Source: Apostichopus japonicus (Eukaryota; Echinodermata; Holothuroidea; Aspidochirotida; Stichopodidae). Taken from it: 64,000 nt of DNA. The translations under genes and the position numbers were made by a program. Below, piece after piece: positions 12,352 to 23,400 of the stretch. The notes under the pieces were generated by a model, which was given only the letters and a program-made list of their open reading frames with translations, was not told the DNA's origin and did not search any database. Location of the stretch: the NCBI RefSeq assembly GCF_037975245.1, contig NC_092580.1, positions 2,824,501 through 2,888,500 of the forward strand, written 5' to 3'. Every line of letters begins with the position of its first letter. Positions within the stretch are counted from its first letter, which is position 1.

Positions 12352-12936
12352 TTAAAATTTCTCTACAGTTACGTAGATCCTCCCATCCTGGAGTACCACC
12401 GTTGAAATCCTCTCCTTTGGTTGTCTCTCGTCGTTATTACCCACCATCGGTCTATTCGCATCTTCTATGGCCTTTTTTAGTACCTTGCGGGTCTGGTCTC
12501 CGTCGTTCGGCTGAGACAGGCTTCTTTTGAGTGGGGTTACCACTGGTGTTGGGGGAGTGTCCCTCTGCTCGATAGCTTCGTCCAAATGTTTTTTTTGCTG
12601 AAACTCCGTAGCCGAATGGGGTGATCCAACGATAGTCTGAAGTGTAGGCCAATCTGGCCGCTGGACCCTGGGTGGAGATCGAGGTTTGGAGGTACTAGGC
12701 TCGTTAGGTTCCTTTAAGCCTAGGCTTACCTGCCTGGTGTCTTCCGATTTATGGCGACTACTCTTATGTCGAACCACGTCGGCCTTCTTATTAGACGAAT
12801 AATCACATTCTTCACATCTAAAGAGTTTCCTGCCGTCCCCGTGTTTCTCCGCATAATGACGTTTCAGTTCACTGAGATCAGAGTAACGTCTTTCACAGTC
12901 TCTGCACTTGAATTCGGCTTCGTATAAGTGAGACAT
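12352..12936 (-). CDS. Extra ORF of Gypsy element: protein with two C2H2 zinc fingers
   Basis: This 194-aa ORF starts at the ATG complementary to 12934-12936 and lies between pol and the 3' LTR, where some LTR elements carry env. Near the N terminus are two canonical C2H2 fingers with C-x2-C-x12-H-x4-H spacing: CRDCERRYSDLSELKRH...H and CEECDYSSNKKADVVRH...H. The first is followed by a linker of about nine residues (GDGRKLFR). The remaining two thirds is hydrophilic, rich in P, S, T, K and Q, and probably disordered. The fingers suggest nucleic-acid binding; the role in the retrotransposon cycle is unknown. The ORF is intact although pol next to it is broken. It may be a captured host zinc-finger fragment or an accessory gene of this lineage. 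Confidence 0.75.
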   Translation of the reverse strand: MSHLYEAEFKCRDCERRYSDLSELKRHYAEKHGDGRKLFRCEECDYSSNKKADVVRHKSSRHKSEDTRQVSLGLKEPNEPSTSKPRSPPRVQRPDWPTLQTIVGSPHSATEFQQKKHLDEAIEQRDTPPTPVVTPLKRSLSQPNDGDQTRKVLKKAIEDANRPMVGNNDERQPKERISTVVLQDGRIYVTVEKF

Positions 12937-13123
12937 TTTTAGTTGTTCCTGATGAAGATGCAACCCGGAAATGACTGTGTGGAAGATCTAGCTGAAACTA
13001 GTGTACGGCATAGTGTCCGATGTTTTGTTTTTCATGCCACGGTGGAGGAAAGATAAAACCACTATGGCAGTCAACAAGGAGATCCGCGGTGGTATTATCT
13101 TACGTAAGGCCAACGCGTCGACG

Positions 13124-16100
13124 CTACTGTTTTTGTAGATTTTCCACCTCGGTGACCGTTTGCTGAGGAGCTTCGCTGATCGAAGGCTTCCGTAACAACC
13201 ACAGGGGCGGATCCTCTCCGATATAAGGCTTCAGACGGTTGTGATGAACTACCTGCGGTTTCTTCTTAGGTCGCATTTTAACACGATATATGACATCTGA
13301 GAGTTTCTTTAGAATTTTTCCTGGCCCGTCCCAACGTTTCTGGAGTTTAGGGGAAATCCCTCTTTTCCTCTTGGTGTTTAGCAGCCATATCAAATCCCCC
13401 TGAGTAAACTCCTGGTTGTATGCACCTTTATCGTGAAAATTCTTTTGTTTATCACTGGCTAGTTTTAGCTTCCCTCTTGCAATCTCATGTATTCTGTGCA
13501 TGGTCTTATCTAACTCCAGTACATATTTAGGGGTAGGCTTACGGGGACTGTCTGTCTCGTCGGGTAGCCTGGGGAGTTGGGCGCTTAACGGCAAGGTAAC
13601 CATCCTTCCCAGCATGATTTCAGCCGGTGAAAACCCGGTGCTTTCATGCTCCGCGGAGCGATAAGCCATTAACAGGTACGGCAGCCACGCATCCCAGTCT
13701 TTCTGATTTTCACTTACAACAAGGGAGAGCATATCTTCTAGGGTCCGATTAAATCGCTCCACCATCCCGTCGGATTGTGGATGGAACGGTGTCGTCCTTG
13801 TCTTGTGAATGTCTAACAGTCGACACATATGTTGGAATAGTTCGGATTCAAATTGTCGGCCCTGATCAGTGTGAAGTTCTTCGGGGACACCAAACCTGCA
13901 GATAAACTCTTCAACCAGTACCCTGGCGACAGTTTCGGCTTCCATGTCGGCTATCGCAAATGCTTCTGTCCATTTTGTGAAATAATCAGCTATGACAACG
14001 ACGTACCGATTACCCCGACTCGATACTGGGAGTGGTCCCATGATATCCATGGCGCAACGTTGTAGTACGTGTCCGGCGCCATACTGCTTTAAGGATGCAT
14101 TGGCCTTTTTCCTAGGGCCCTTGCGTGAAGCGCATGCGTCACAGCTCTTACACCATTTCTCCACGTGGCCCCTATAACCACTCCAGTAATACAGTTCTCG
14201 GATACGTTTAAGAGTCTTCTTCGCCATAAAATGGCCTGAAAGCCTATGGTTATGGGACTTATCCAGGATTTCTTCTTGAATTTCTTTTGGGACTACCAGC
14301 TGATGCAGTTCGCTATCTCCCGCGTCCGTCTCAAATTTACGATAGAGTACACCCCCTTTAAGAAGTAAGCGATCCCATTGGCTCCAATAGTTTTTTAAGG
14401 CCGGACTGCCTGCAGTTATTTGCTCCCAATTCGGTCTTGAATCCTGCACTTCTTTCCAGAGTAGTATAGGCCCAATGTCGCTGTCGTCAATTTGCATTTT
14501 CCGCAACTCAGCATGTGTCCATCGGTGGAACCAGGAATATGGTTGACTTTGTGAAATATTTTGATGTTTCTCCACAATTCCAACAGCAGGCTCTGACTTA
14601 TTTCGTCTGTTTATTACAAACACCTGTTTCACGGTCGGCTCCGCAAGATTTGCTTTGTCTGCCTGATCTTCTTTTTCTTCGGATTTTTCACAGTGTCGGC
14701 ATTCATTGCAGGGGCGTCTTGATAGAGCGTCAGCGTTGCCGTGTATTCTTCCTGGTCGGTGTGTTATGTCAAAGTCATATGTTGAGAGAGTCTCCAACCA
14801 TCGGGCTAGCTGTCCCTCAGGATTACGAAAGTTTACTAGCCATCTTAAAGCGCCATGATCAGTTCGAACCACAAACTTGGCTCCATAGAGGTAGTGATGA
14901 AAGTGTTTGATCGAGAGAACAATGGCCAGCAGCTCCTTACGTGTAACGCAATAGTTCCTTTCCGTCTTAGACAGAGCCTTACTGAAGTAAGCTACAACCT
15001 TTTCTTGGGTAGACCCTTCAGTCACCTGGGACAGTACAGACCCTATGGCAAAGTTACTGGCATCACTGTCGAGGATGAATGCCCGTTTCTCGTCCGGATA
15101 GACTAAAAATAGGCGCCGACGTGAGCTCTTGCTTCATCTTTCTGAAAGCAAGTTCACAGTCCTCATTCCATCTAAAGTCCCTTTCTTTTTCAGTTAGGCG
15201 AAACAAAGGTGCGCAAATATGGGAGAATCCCTTTACAAATCGGCGATAGTATGAACATAACCCGACGAAACTACGCACTTCCGTAGTGGAACAGGGAGTA
15301 GGCCACTCTAGTACACACCGGACTTTCTCAGGGTCAGGGGCGATTCCTTCGCTTGAAACGACATGTCCTAGGTAGTTGACCTCCCTTCGGAAAAGATTAC
15401 ACTTTTTCGGGTTGAGCTTTAGTTTCGCCTCACGAAGCCTTTGAAAAACGCCAGCAAGTCGTTTAAGAGTTTTCTCGAAGGAGTCTCCATATACGATGAC
15501 GTCATCAAGATACAACAAACACGTTTGCCACTGCAGACCCTTTAACACCCTCTCCATAAGTCTCTCGAACGTCGCCGGGGCGTTACAAAGTCCAAACGGA
15601 AGCACCTTAAACTGGAATAGACCACTTCCGGTAACGAAAGCAGTTTTTGGACGGTCGCGTTCTTGAACCTCAACCTGCCAGTACCCGCTCGCCAGATCGA
15701 GCGTTGAAAACCACTTTGCCCCGGAAAGAGTGTCTAGGGTGTCGTCAATTCGGGGTAGGGGGTACGAGTCCTTCTCGGTTACGTCATTTAGCTTCCTGTA
15801 ATCGACACAGAACCTAGTGGAGCCGGTCTTTCTTTTTCACTAGTACTATCGGTGACGCCCAAGCACTCATCGAAGGCTCGATAATGTCATGGTCAAGCAT
15901 TCTCTCCACTTCTATCCGAGCCTCACCCTTACGGTGTATCGGGAGTCTACGTGGCGCTTGGCGAATTGGTCTCGCCGTCCCTGTGTTAATCTGATGTTGC
16001 ACCAGGTCTGTTCGTCCGAGGTCCTCTTTTGATCTAGCAAAAACATCGGCATTGGCTGCAAGGCATTTCCTGACTTCACCGGCTTGCGCCTCGGTTAATT

Positions 16101-17064
16101 CAGTACAACTTCGCAATGCAAGCTCCTCTAAAGGTTCTGTCAACTGAGTAGGCCCAGTAGGCGGTACACCATCACCCCTATTTCTTCCTTGCAGGGTTCT
16201 ACAGCCCACAGACGGATTGTTTTCTATTACTTCTGCAGAGTAGCATTCACCTACGAGTGTTCCCTCATACAGTGTAATAGGTCGGTTCGACGGGTTCATC
16301 AGTCTCAGCGGTACCAGCTCATTAGAGGGGTCTACGAGTATCTTGGCAACCATCACACCATGTCTTTCGGTAAACCTTTCGTTACACTCCACTACAGCAG
16401 GTACCTCGACTCCAGCCATTCCTGGAATTCTCGCTGCTACCATTTTCTCGCTTTCCGGGGGGATCACTACCGTTTTAGCTATCACAACCCTACAACCATC
16501 GAAATTCTTTTCGATGTTGTCATGTTGTATACCTCTAATGGTCAGCTCCCCTTTCCCAGCGTCAATGGTACAGTTATACCTCTGAAGGAAATCGTAACCC
16601 AAAAGTGCATCGACATCGATGTCTGCTACCCAGATCTCATGCTCTACTGCAAAGCTACCTACTTTCAACTGGAGTCTACCACACCCCGAGAACGCGAGGG
16701 GTCTACCGTCTGCAACAGCCATGTCGAGAGATACATCCTTGAGCTCCAAAGTCTTTTTGGCGGACAATTGCTCAAAGAATCCCGTTCGCACTACCGTCAG
16801 GTCAGCTCCGGTGTCGACAAGTAAACTCACTTTGACACCCTCTAGCTCTCCCTGTACGTACAAACCTCTCGCACCTACAGACCGCAACCTCTTCCATGAG
16901 AGTGGTACATTGACGGGCTTACCATGTGGACTAGTCGATCTTTGCCCTACAAGACCGACTTCTCCTCGTTTTCCTGTTTCTTTGTCCCCTCTGCAGGGAT
17001 AACATATTTCAGGGGGGAAGGACAGTTCCTCCGAATATGGCCCACCTCTCCACAGTTCCAGCAT
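13124..17064 (-). pseudogene. pol: Gypsy pol (protease-RT-RNase H-integrase), frameshifted
   Basis: Pol overlaps the end of gag in the -1 frame (17064-16947) and falls into three open segments. 17064-15814 holds the aspartic protease (LLVDTGADLTVV) and the start of reverse transcriptase. 15605-15063 (open further upstream) holds LPFGLCNAPATFERL and the catalytic YLDD. 15025-13124 holds RNase H (RTDHGALRWL), the HHCC zinc module of integrase (ending WCKSCDACASRKG), the DDE core (MDIMGPLP, TDQGRQFE, MVERFNRTLE) and a GPY/F-like tail. The first break is an extra base near 15823-15826. The second is an extra base in the A-run 15105-15109 (a T-run on the coding strand). Apart from these two indels every hallmark residue I looked for is present. 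They may be real inactivating mutations or consensus errors in the assembly. Confidence 0.93.
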
Positions 17065-18404
17065 TTGATAGTTTTCCGCCTTTCTTGGCCTTCCTTTGAC
17101 ACATTTGTGTTGTTCACTAAGAGCAGTTTCTGTAGCTGTTTAGTAAGTTCGGAGAATCCTTCGGTCATTGCTGTCGCTAGTGTTTTACTAATATCATCTA
17201 TCGCACCACACTTGTTTTCCTGACCTTCTGTCTTCTCTGATACAACTCTTACTACAGCCCTCTTCTGGGTGTCCTTCCTCTGTTCGGAGAGGGTGAAGGC
17301 CTCCAGCTCGGCTGCAATGCTCACTGCTTCCTCCAGGGTCTTGGGTCTTGACTGATATATCTTCCATCTGATGTCACGGTCGCTTATGGCATCTATAAAG
17401 AACTCTTTCGATAGGGTCTCCTTCATCTCAATAGAGGCATTAGGGTAAGCACGGGAGAGAAGTCGCTGTATATCATGGGCCAGTTCTGGAATACTCTCCC
17501 CCTGTTGTCGGGTCCTGTTACGTAAGAGCGTTCTGAATAGTTCTGTCTGGTTAGCTCTCCCGAATCTTTGTTCGAGCGCATCCGTGAGAGATTCAAATCT
17601 TCTTCTCTTCGATGCATCAAGATCAGCAAGGACAGCCTGTGCTGGGCCCCTCAGGCTTGCCGCTAGTTGTAACGCCCTTGTTCTCTCATCCCAACCGTTT
17701 AGTTCTGATATTAGCTCAAACTGAACTATGTAATCCTCCCAGGGTGTTGAGCCATTAAATGAGGGCGCTGTTACCCTGGAAACACTCAAATTGGGGGCCT
17801 GGGGCTCATACTGCGGGTGCCACATTCTTTGCCGACTGATTTTTTCATCATTGCTCATAGACAACCTTCGATTATTCCCTTCCTCCCGCCATGGATACCC
17901 TGGTCTCATACCTGGTCGCAATTCGTTTGTTCTAAAACGCCCCCGGTCGTAGGCCGGAGCGCTTTCATATGCCTCTGTCGGCTGCTGCATTACCATTTGT
18001 TCCCTTGGGCCACCCCGTGGTTGCCATCTACTCGCCTCCAGGGCATCCTCTCTAGCTGTCCTCTTGTATCCCTGGTTCATCAACGGACGGCGGTCTTCGT
18101 CTCCCCAAGCTTCACCACGTTCGTCGGCCAATTCATACGATCTGCCTACCGTCGGGCGACGGTTTTCGTCCCTCAGAGCCTCTGGACCCACAAGAAAGTC
18201 AGCCAACCTGTCGCCGTCCCCTTTATCTCCCCAGCCAGGCTCGTCTTGATATTTCGTCGTTTGTATCGGCCCTCCACATGATCTCGGTCTAACTGGCACG
18301 TTCAGAGGATCGAATTCATCCACATCAGGGATGTTCTCGTCCGGAAGTGACCACGTAGCCGGCTCGTTCACCACAGACTGTTCAAAAGGGTTAGTCCCAG
18401 ACAT
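16947..18404 (-). CDS. gag: Gypsy gag polyprotein with CCHC zinc knuckle
   Basis: An intact 485-aa ORF, ATG at 18404 and TAG at 16947. The N-terminal third is hydrophilic and arginine-rich. The central part resembles the Ty3/Gypsy gag capsid (WEDYIVQFELISELNGW, then FRTLLRNRTRQQGESIPEL). The C terminus has one CCHC nucleocapsid knuckle, CWNCGEVGHIRRNC. It would form the particle shell and bind the element RNA. Its last 118 nt overlap pol in the -1 frame, so pol expression would need frameshifting. The start follows the primer-binding site by 33 nt. Confidence 0.95.
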   Translation of the reverse strand: MSGTNPFEQSVVNEPATWSLPDENIPDVDEFDPLNVPVRPRSCGGPIQTTKYQDEPGWGDKGDGDRLADFLVGPEALRDENRRPTVGRSYELADERGEAWGDEDRRPLMNQGYKRTAREDALEASRWQPRGGPREQMVMQQPTEAYESAPAYDRGRFRTNELRPGMRPGYPWREEGNNRRLSMSNDEKISRQRMWHPQYEPQAPNLSVSRVTAPSFNGSTPWEDYIVQFELISELNGWDERTRALQLAASLRGPAQAVLADLDASKRRRFESLTDALEQRFGRANQTELFRTLLRNRTRQQGESIPELAHDIQRLLSRAYPNASIEMKETLSKEFFIDAISDRDIRWKIYQSRPKTLEEAVSIAAELEAFTLSEQRKDTQKRAVVRVVSEKTEGQENKCGAIDDISKTLATAMTEGFSELTKQLQKLLLVNNTNVSKEGQERRKTIKCWNCGEVGHIRRNCPSPLKYVIPAEGTKKQENEEKSVL

Positions 18405-18437
18405 CTCGACTCGGTCCAGACTACCAGATAGGCACTA

Positions 18438-18457
18438 GAATCCCACCGCTGCCACCA
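18438..18457 (-). other. Primer-binding site complementary to tRNA-Leu
   Basis: The plus strand reads GAATCCCACCGCTGCCACCA, one base from the 5' LTR. That equals the 3' end of animal tRNA-Leu (AAG/UAG isoacceptors) including CCA. The complementary minus strand is therefore a 20-nt primer site for minus-strand DNA synthesis. Confidence 0.85.
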
Positions 18458-18787
18458 ATGTAACGCCGCCAACGTCTGGTAGTGTAAAACCTGTCTCGAA
18501 ACCAACTGGAGGAGGGTAGGGGAGGTAGATGGGGGACGGGTACAGATTAACTCTAAATCAGGAGGCAGACACCAGAGTTGTAAGATTAATAAACGTATAA
18601 TTTCTCATCTCGTTCTACATCTACAGCGTATAATACAATATTTACATTTGCCCAATATAACGCACTGGGGTCGGGCACAACCCAATGATAAACATGGCTA
18701 AGTTAGACTGGGCTGCGCAAGGGTCGGGCAGTCTAGACGTCTGCAATCCACCGGTGTCGGGCAGCACAGGCTTCGGGCATTCCGCTT

Positions 18788-18975
18788 GACTCGGGCAGCG
18801 CAGGTGTCGGGCAATCCGCTGGACTCGGGCAGCGCAGGGGTCGGGCAATCCGCTGGACTCGGGCAGCGCAGGGGTCGGGCAATCCGCTGGACTCGGGCAG
18901 CGCAGGGGTCGGGCAATCCGCTGGACTCGGGCAGCGCAGGGGTCGGGCAATCCGCTGGACTCGGGCAGCGCAGAG
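18788..18975. repeat. 34-bp minisatellite inside the 5' LTR
   Basis: Same array as 11063-11250, with the same unit number and variants in both LTRs. It is therefore a property of the source element, not a later expansion at this locus. Confidence 0.95.
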
Positions 18976-19125
18976 ATGCGGGCACTCTAAAATGCTTAAA
19001 CACATTTGTTTGGACTTAGCAAATATCAAAGGCTTTACCACGAGCCGCCGGAAGGAAAGTTCCTTGTCTTGCACTCGACCGACTCTCCGACCCTCTGACT
19101 CACTCATTTACGAAAGAACCCTGCA

Positions 19126-19132
19126 TTATATA
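19126..19132 (-). promoter_or_regulatory. TATA box of the Gypsy 5' LTR
   Basis: On the minus strand the context is GGGGTATATAATGCAGG, a strong TATA element. Transcription would start about 30 nt further, near 19100, leaving a leader of roughly 640 nt to the end of the LTR. The same motif lies in the 3' LTR at 11401-11407. Confidence 0.65.
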
Positions 19133-19435
19133 CCCCGGAAATAACCCCCGTTTACACACGTCCGTACATAAACTGTAAAAAAAAAGGCTTAGACCAATCA
19201 GGGACTACTTGTATATATAACTACGGTGAGTTGCGACCAATGGGATCGCCTCACACACCCACCGCCGTGCCTGCCTATGCCAGTCACGGGAATACATCGA
19301 TATAGCAAAATTACGTAATCAGTTCCTGTTCCGGATAAACATCTCTCGTTACCTCCGCGGAGCGCAACAGATGTTACCCCTGAGGGAGCGAAACGTATCT
19401 CACTAAGGAAAAGTCGTAGCTTTCCGCTACACAAC

Positions 19436-20180
19436 ATTATGGGTATGTTTGAAGTGACTTTATTCACGAGAATACGAATTTTCAAATTCTGAACAAATAA
19501 TAGGCTTAAAACCTTGAAAAATGGGGCTGACGGGTACTGTGGGCCGTGACGTAGAATCACCTACAAAGGCAATGATCCACAGGAGATGCGATGAGGTCGA
19601 ACATGATGTGTGACTGGTGACAATCTTCAAAAAGATTATGGATGAATTAAAAACTATTGGTAGATACTTGGTTCTCAGGCAAAAGTGTACATCTGGTTGG
19701 TCATTTTCAAGCCCGAGAAGTCCCATTTCCGGTGATCTGGGGAGGTATCAAAACCAGAAATTTTCTGGTACGCTGCGCGCCAACCGATGGTGGCGCTCCA
19801 CTTAGATAGTAATTAGCGCCCCCCCCCCCGGGTTAGGAAATCCTGGATAGGCGGCTGTGCATGGTGTGATGCCTATAGCTTGAAAACAGGATATCTCAAG
19901 AATGCTAAGTTGGACTAATCTCAAATTTGGTTTGTAGGTGTACCGGAATGAGTGCAAGAAGCCTATTATGTTTTTTATAAGGCAGTAGAGGTCAAATTTC
20001 AAAAACATTGTAACCACTATTTTCTCTTCGTATTCTGCCAATTTCAAGTGTTGTGAGTGATGCCCTATGCTGCATCTTAATAAGTGTAACTATATTAGAA
20101 CTAATAGCTTAAAAGTGGCTAATCAATGCCTGCAAAAAATGTAATTGCCCTTAATTTTATTCTTAAGTGGAATTGATTCT
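19436..20180. other. Intergenic DNA between Gypsy element and P450 copy B
   Basis: No gene seen. A poly-C run followed by GGGTTAGGAAATCCTGGATAGGCGGCTG (19820-19856 area) resembles the right end of a hAT-type MITE, but its partner was not found. The duplicated P450 unit begins at about 20181. Confidence 0.5.
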
Positions 20181-20285
20181 ACTTGAGCACGCACTGACAC
20201 CCACACACGATACTAAACCAGCTATCATAAATTGGTACTATTACTCGGTGCATCTATTTGTGGATGCCTGTATTCTATTGATAGA

Positions 20286-20485
20286 ATTACATGGTCTATG
20301 CTGTGTTGCCTTTGGTCTGTTCAGTTGCTCACATTGAGGTGATGTGATATTTGGCTGTTTCCGAGTATGACCGTGTGCCATATAATTTATGAGTGATAGG
20401 ATCTCCCGAAATAGGCCTACATTGAAGAGACCTACGCATTGTAAATATAAGTTCTTGAGTGGCTTGAATTTAGAAGCATTTCGTT
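20286..20485 (+). promoter_or_regulatory. Conserved proximal promoter/5' UTR of P450 copy B
   Basis: Nearly identical to 1248-1447 upstream of copy A, including CATATAATTTAT and the TAAATATAAGTTC stretch. The paralogues probably began with the same core promoter. Confidence 0.4.
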
Positions 20486-23400
20486 ATGGAGTTAAATGTC
20501 TTGACAGTGACATTACTGTGTTTTATAGTCCTAATTTACTTCATATGGATACGTGGACGACCCAGAAATCTTCCCCCTGGTCCAATCAATCCACTGGCGG
20601 TGCTTAGATTCCAAAAGAATGTCTACATTGTTGCGAGTCGGTTTGCCAAAAAGTATGGTGCTGTCTACAGCATGCGAGGATTTGGCCGTTCTTTGTTTGT
20701 TATGTTTAACAGCATTGAAACCATTAAAGAGGCGACGCTGGATAAAGCTGATTCTTTCTCTGACAGAACTGCTAGTGCTGTGTTTGATTTTATTTACGAG
20801 GGCAGCAACGGTAAGTTCGACGTCACTAATTCGAATTGTCTTTTGGTGTGCACAGGATTACAAAGGTGGGATTGGTGTGGTAGGGGGAGGTTGAGGCAAA
20901 CTTTATATTCCACCTGACTGATTTAGGTAAGCGGGACCAGAGGTTAACCGATGATTATATAAAGGAGGGGGAGACCCTGGAATCTTGAGACCGATGTATA
21001 TAAATAAATAAATCATAAAAAAAATATAAATATATATTTCTCCATCGTTCGCATAGAATGAGAGCAGTCAGAGGACAGACTTCTTTTTTAAAGGGGATAT
21101 ACCCCAATACATTTCTATGGACACAGGTAGAGTACTGCTCGAACATATAATGGGGGACCGTATAGGCAGGGTTCGACTTATGGCCAAAAAATTGCATAGC
21201 AACAAATTTCGACAATTGCTATACAATTTTTTTGTTGCATAGCAGTTCCCCAATATTGAATAGCAGTTTTGAAATTACCACAAAACGGACCAAATGTTGG
21301 CGATCAATGTATTAACTAGAAAATGTTTGTTTATTATTATTATTTATACTAGTGTTGCTACGATAATCGTTTTCAATATCGGTATCGGCCGATATTTGCA
21401 ATATCGGCAGCATATCGGTATCGGTAAAATTTTGCCTAATTGCCGATAACAGCAAGCCGATATTGAACTTTTCTTTTTAACAGCAGAGCTACTTGTACTT
21501 ATTTATACTTGCAATGATTTGTTAATCTGCCCAAGACGATCCATTTCTTTAGCGTCAGTTAAACTCAGATTCATTTTCAATTAATATCCATGGAAACCTG
21601 ACTCTCCGTAACATCTAAAAACACGTCTACGGCGCGCGAATATAACCAATGACCTTCGTGAACCTTGGCCTACACACAGCATTAGTGCAGCATATATACA
21701 CTGTACTAACCATTCATTTCCTCAAAAGCCTCCGTGAAAACCTTGAACATGATGCATACAGTAACTGCACAGTTCAGCAGTGTTGGAAAACCTTGTTCAA
21801 TTTCCCGCGAACCCACTGCCGATTTCCCGCCGGTGTTCGCCTGCCTAGCACGCGTAACGTGCGAGCATAAAGGCGTGGTGTCCAGGGGCCCGTCTTAGGG
21901 CTATGGTGGGGTCATGGGGTAGAACCCCTCGTGGGAACCTGGCATGGGTGGCGATCCGTACTTCCGAGTGGGGGGGGGGGATATGACCTTGTTGACTATC
22001 TAAGCGTAGCGCCACCATGAGTTGGCGCGAAGCGTACAAGAAAATTTTGGGATTAACAAACCCTCTAGATGGCCGGAAACGGCACTTCCCGAGGTTTCCA
22101 AGCGGCATATACCCAACTTTAAAATAGGGATATCATGTCCGAAATATCTCATAATCAGGATCCAAAATATTTTTTTTTTAATTTCAGGTTTTATTTTGGG
22201 AAAATTGCCCCTGTCAATCTTGTTTCAGGCGCTACGTTAGAATGTTCGAGAGCTCTTTTATATTATTCGATGAAGAAAATGGCCTCATGCAGGCTATTAT
22301 AGGCCTACACACATGCAATACACAATTACACATAGTTACATTCCTAGGTACCGATTGCTAGGGCATCCAGGTGAAACGTGTATTAAGCATTACCCTGGTA
22401 ACATGAGATTCTCAGCTGTTCATGTGTAGGCCTACTATAGGGCCTATATAAATACTATGGGGGTGCATATATGTACTATATCAATACCGTGGGCGCAATA
22501 ATACATTTTGTTGTTATAGGGCCAATGAAGCCTACAGTCAACTATTCTTGCCTTATAAAGACGCTTTATTTGAAAAGATCGCACTGCGTTTATGGTAGGC
22601 GAGAAATGAAGCTAAAAAAGAGCCGTACATTCACGATGATGCATAAATGTAGGCATGAAAATATTCTTATCCCTGGCATTTGGTGGGGGGGGGGGGATAT
22701 GGTGTATTACATCCCCTCCACCCATTTTCATGGGGGGGGATATATCCCCCCCTTCCCCCCAGGATCGCCGCCCATGGAACCTGGGGGCGAAAGCCCCCGA
22801 AAATTGTTGTCATTTTTTGCGATGTCTGGCGATGAAAAAATTCGCAGTTGAGGATGCAAAATACTAACTTTTTTTATTTAAATTGTCACGAAACTGATGA
22901 AAATTTTAAAATGACAAGTTAAAGTAGCTATATTATATATGTTATAAAATGAAAAGAGATTTAATCTGTCTTTCAATCTTTAAAAAGTGCAACTTACAAA
23001 ACTCCCGATATTATGAAACAAACAACGTTCAGCAAAGCCCCGTTTCTAGACTGCCTAACAATGAATAGCGTGCACTATGCGTACATTTTTACAACTGCAG
23101 TGTTTAACCCTATACCCAACTACTGTACCAGGGTACATGTGCTGCGAATTTGCCCAGGTACCTTCCCAACAACTGTGAGCTCATCCCCTGTGTAACACCT
23201 GTTTGTTAACATTTTTTGGCACGTTGCCAGGGAACCTTTTAGTTACGTGAGATCCGTAACCGCCGAGGTGGTTAGGCTATTTGCTTTACACTTAACTATG
23301 GTAGGATATTATTTTTTTCAGGTTTTTTTTTTTTTTTTCGCTATACGGTCAAGTGAATAAGTTGTACATTGAGTATAAACTCAATAAATTATAACTTCTA

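Larger units (their letters stand above)
10734..19431 (-). mobile_element. Young Ty3/Gypsy LTR retrotransposon (8698 bp)
   Basis: The element lies on the minus strand. Its two LTRs, 18459-19431 (5') and 10734-11706 (3'), are both 973 bp and appear identical. They are flanked by the 4-bp duplication CAAC (10730-10733 and 19432-19435). Order along the element: 5' LTR, tRNA-Leu primer-binding site, gag, protease-RT-RNase H-integrase (broken by two single-base insertions), a C2H2 zinc-finger ORF, polypurine tract, 3' LTR. The RT-RH-IN order and integrase motifs place it in Ty3/Gypsy. No chromodomain is visible at the integrase C terminus, and I do not assign a clade. Identical LTRs indicate a very recent insertion between the two P450 genes. 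Confidence 0.97.
18459..19431 (-). repeat. 5' LTR of Gypsy element
   Basis: 973 bp and apparently identical to the other LTR. On the minus strand it carries a TATA box at 19132-19126 and, downstream of that, the 34-bp minisatellite (18975-18788). Most of the repeat array would thus lie in the transcribed R/U5 leader. Confidence 0.97.
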
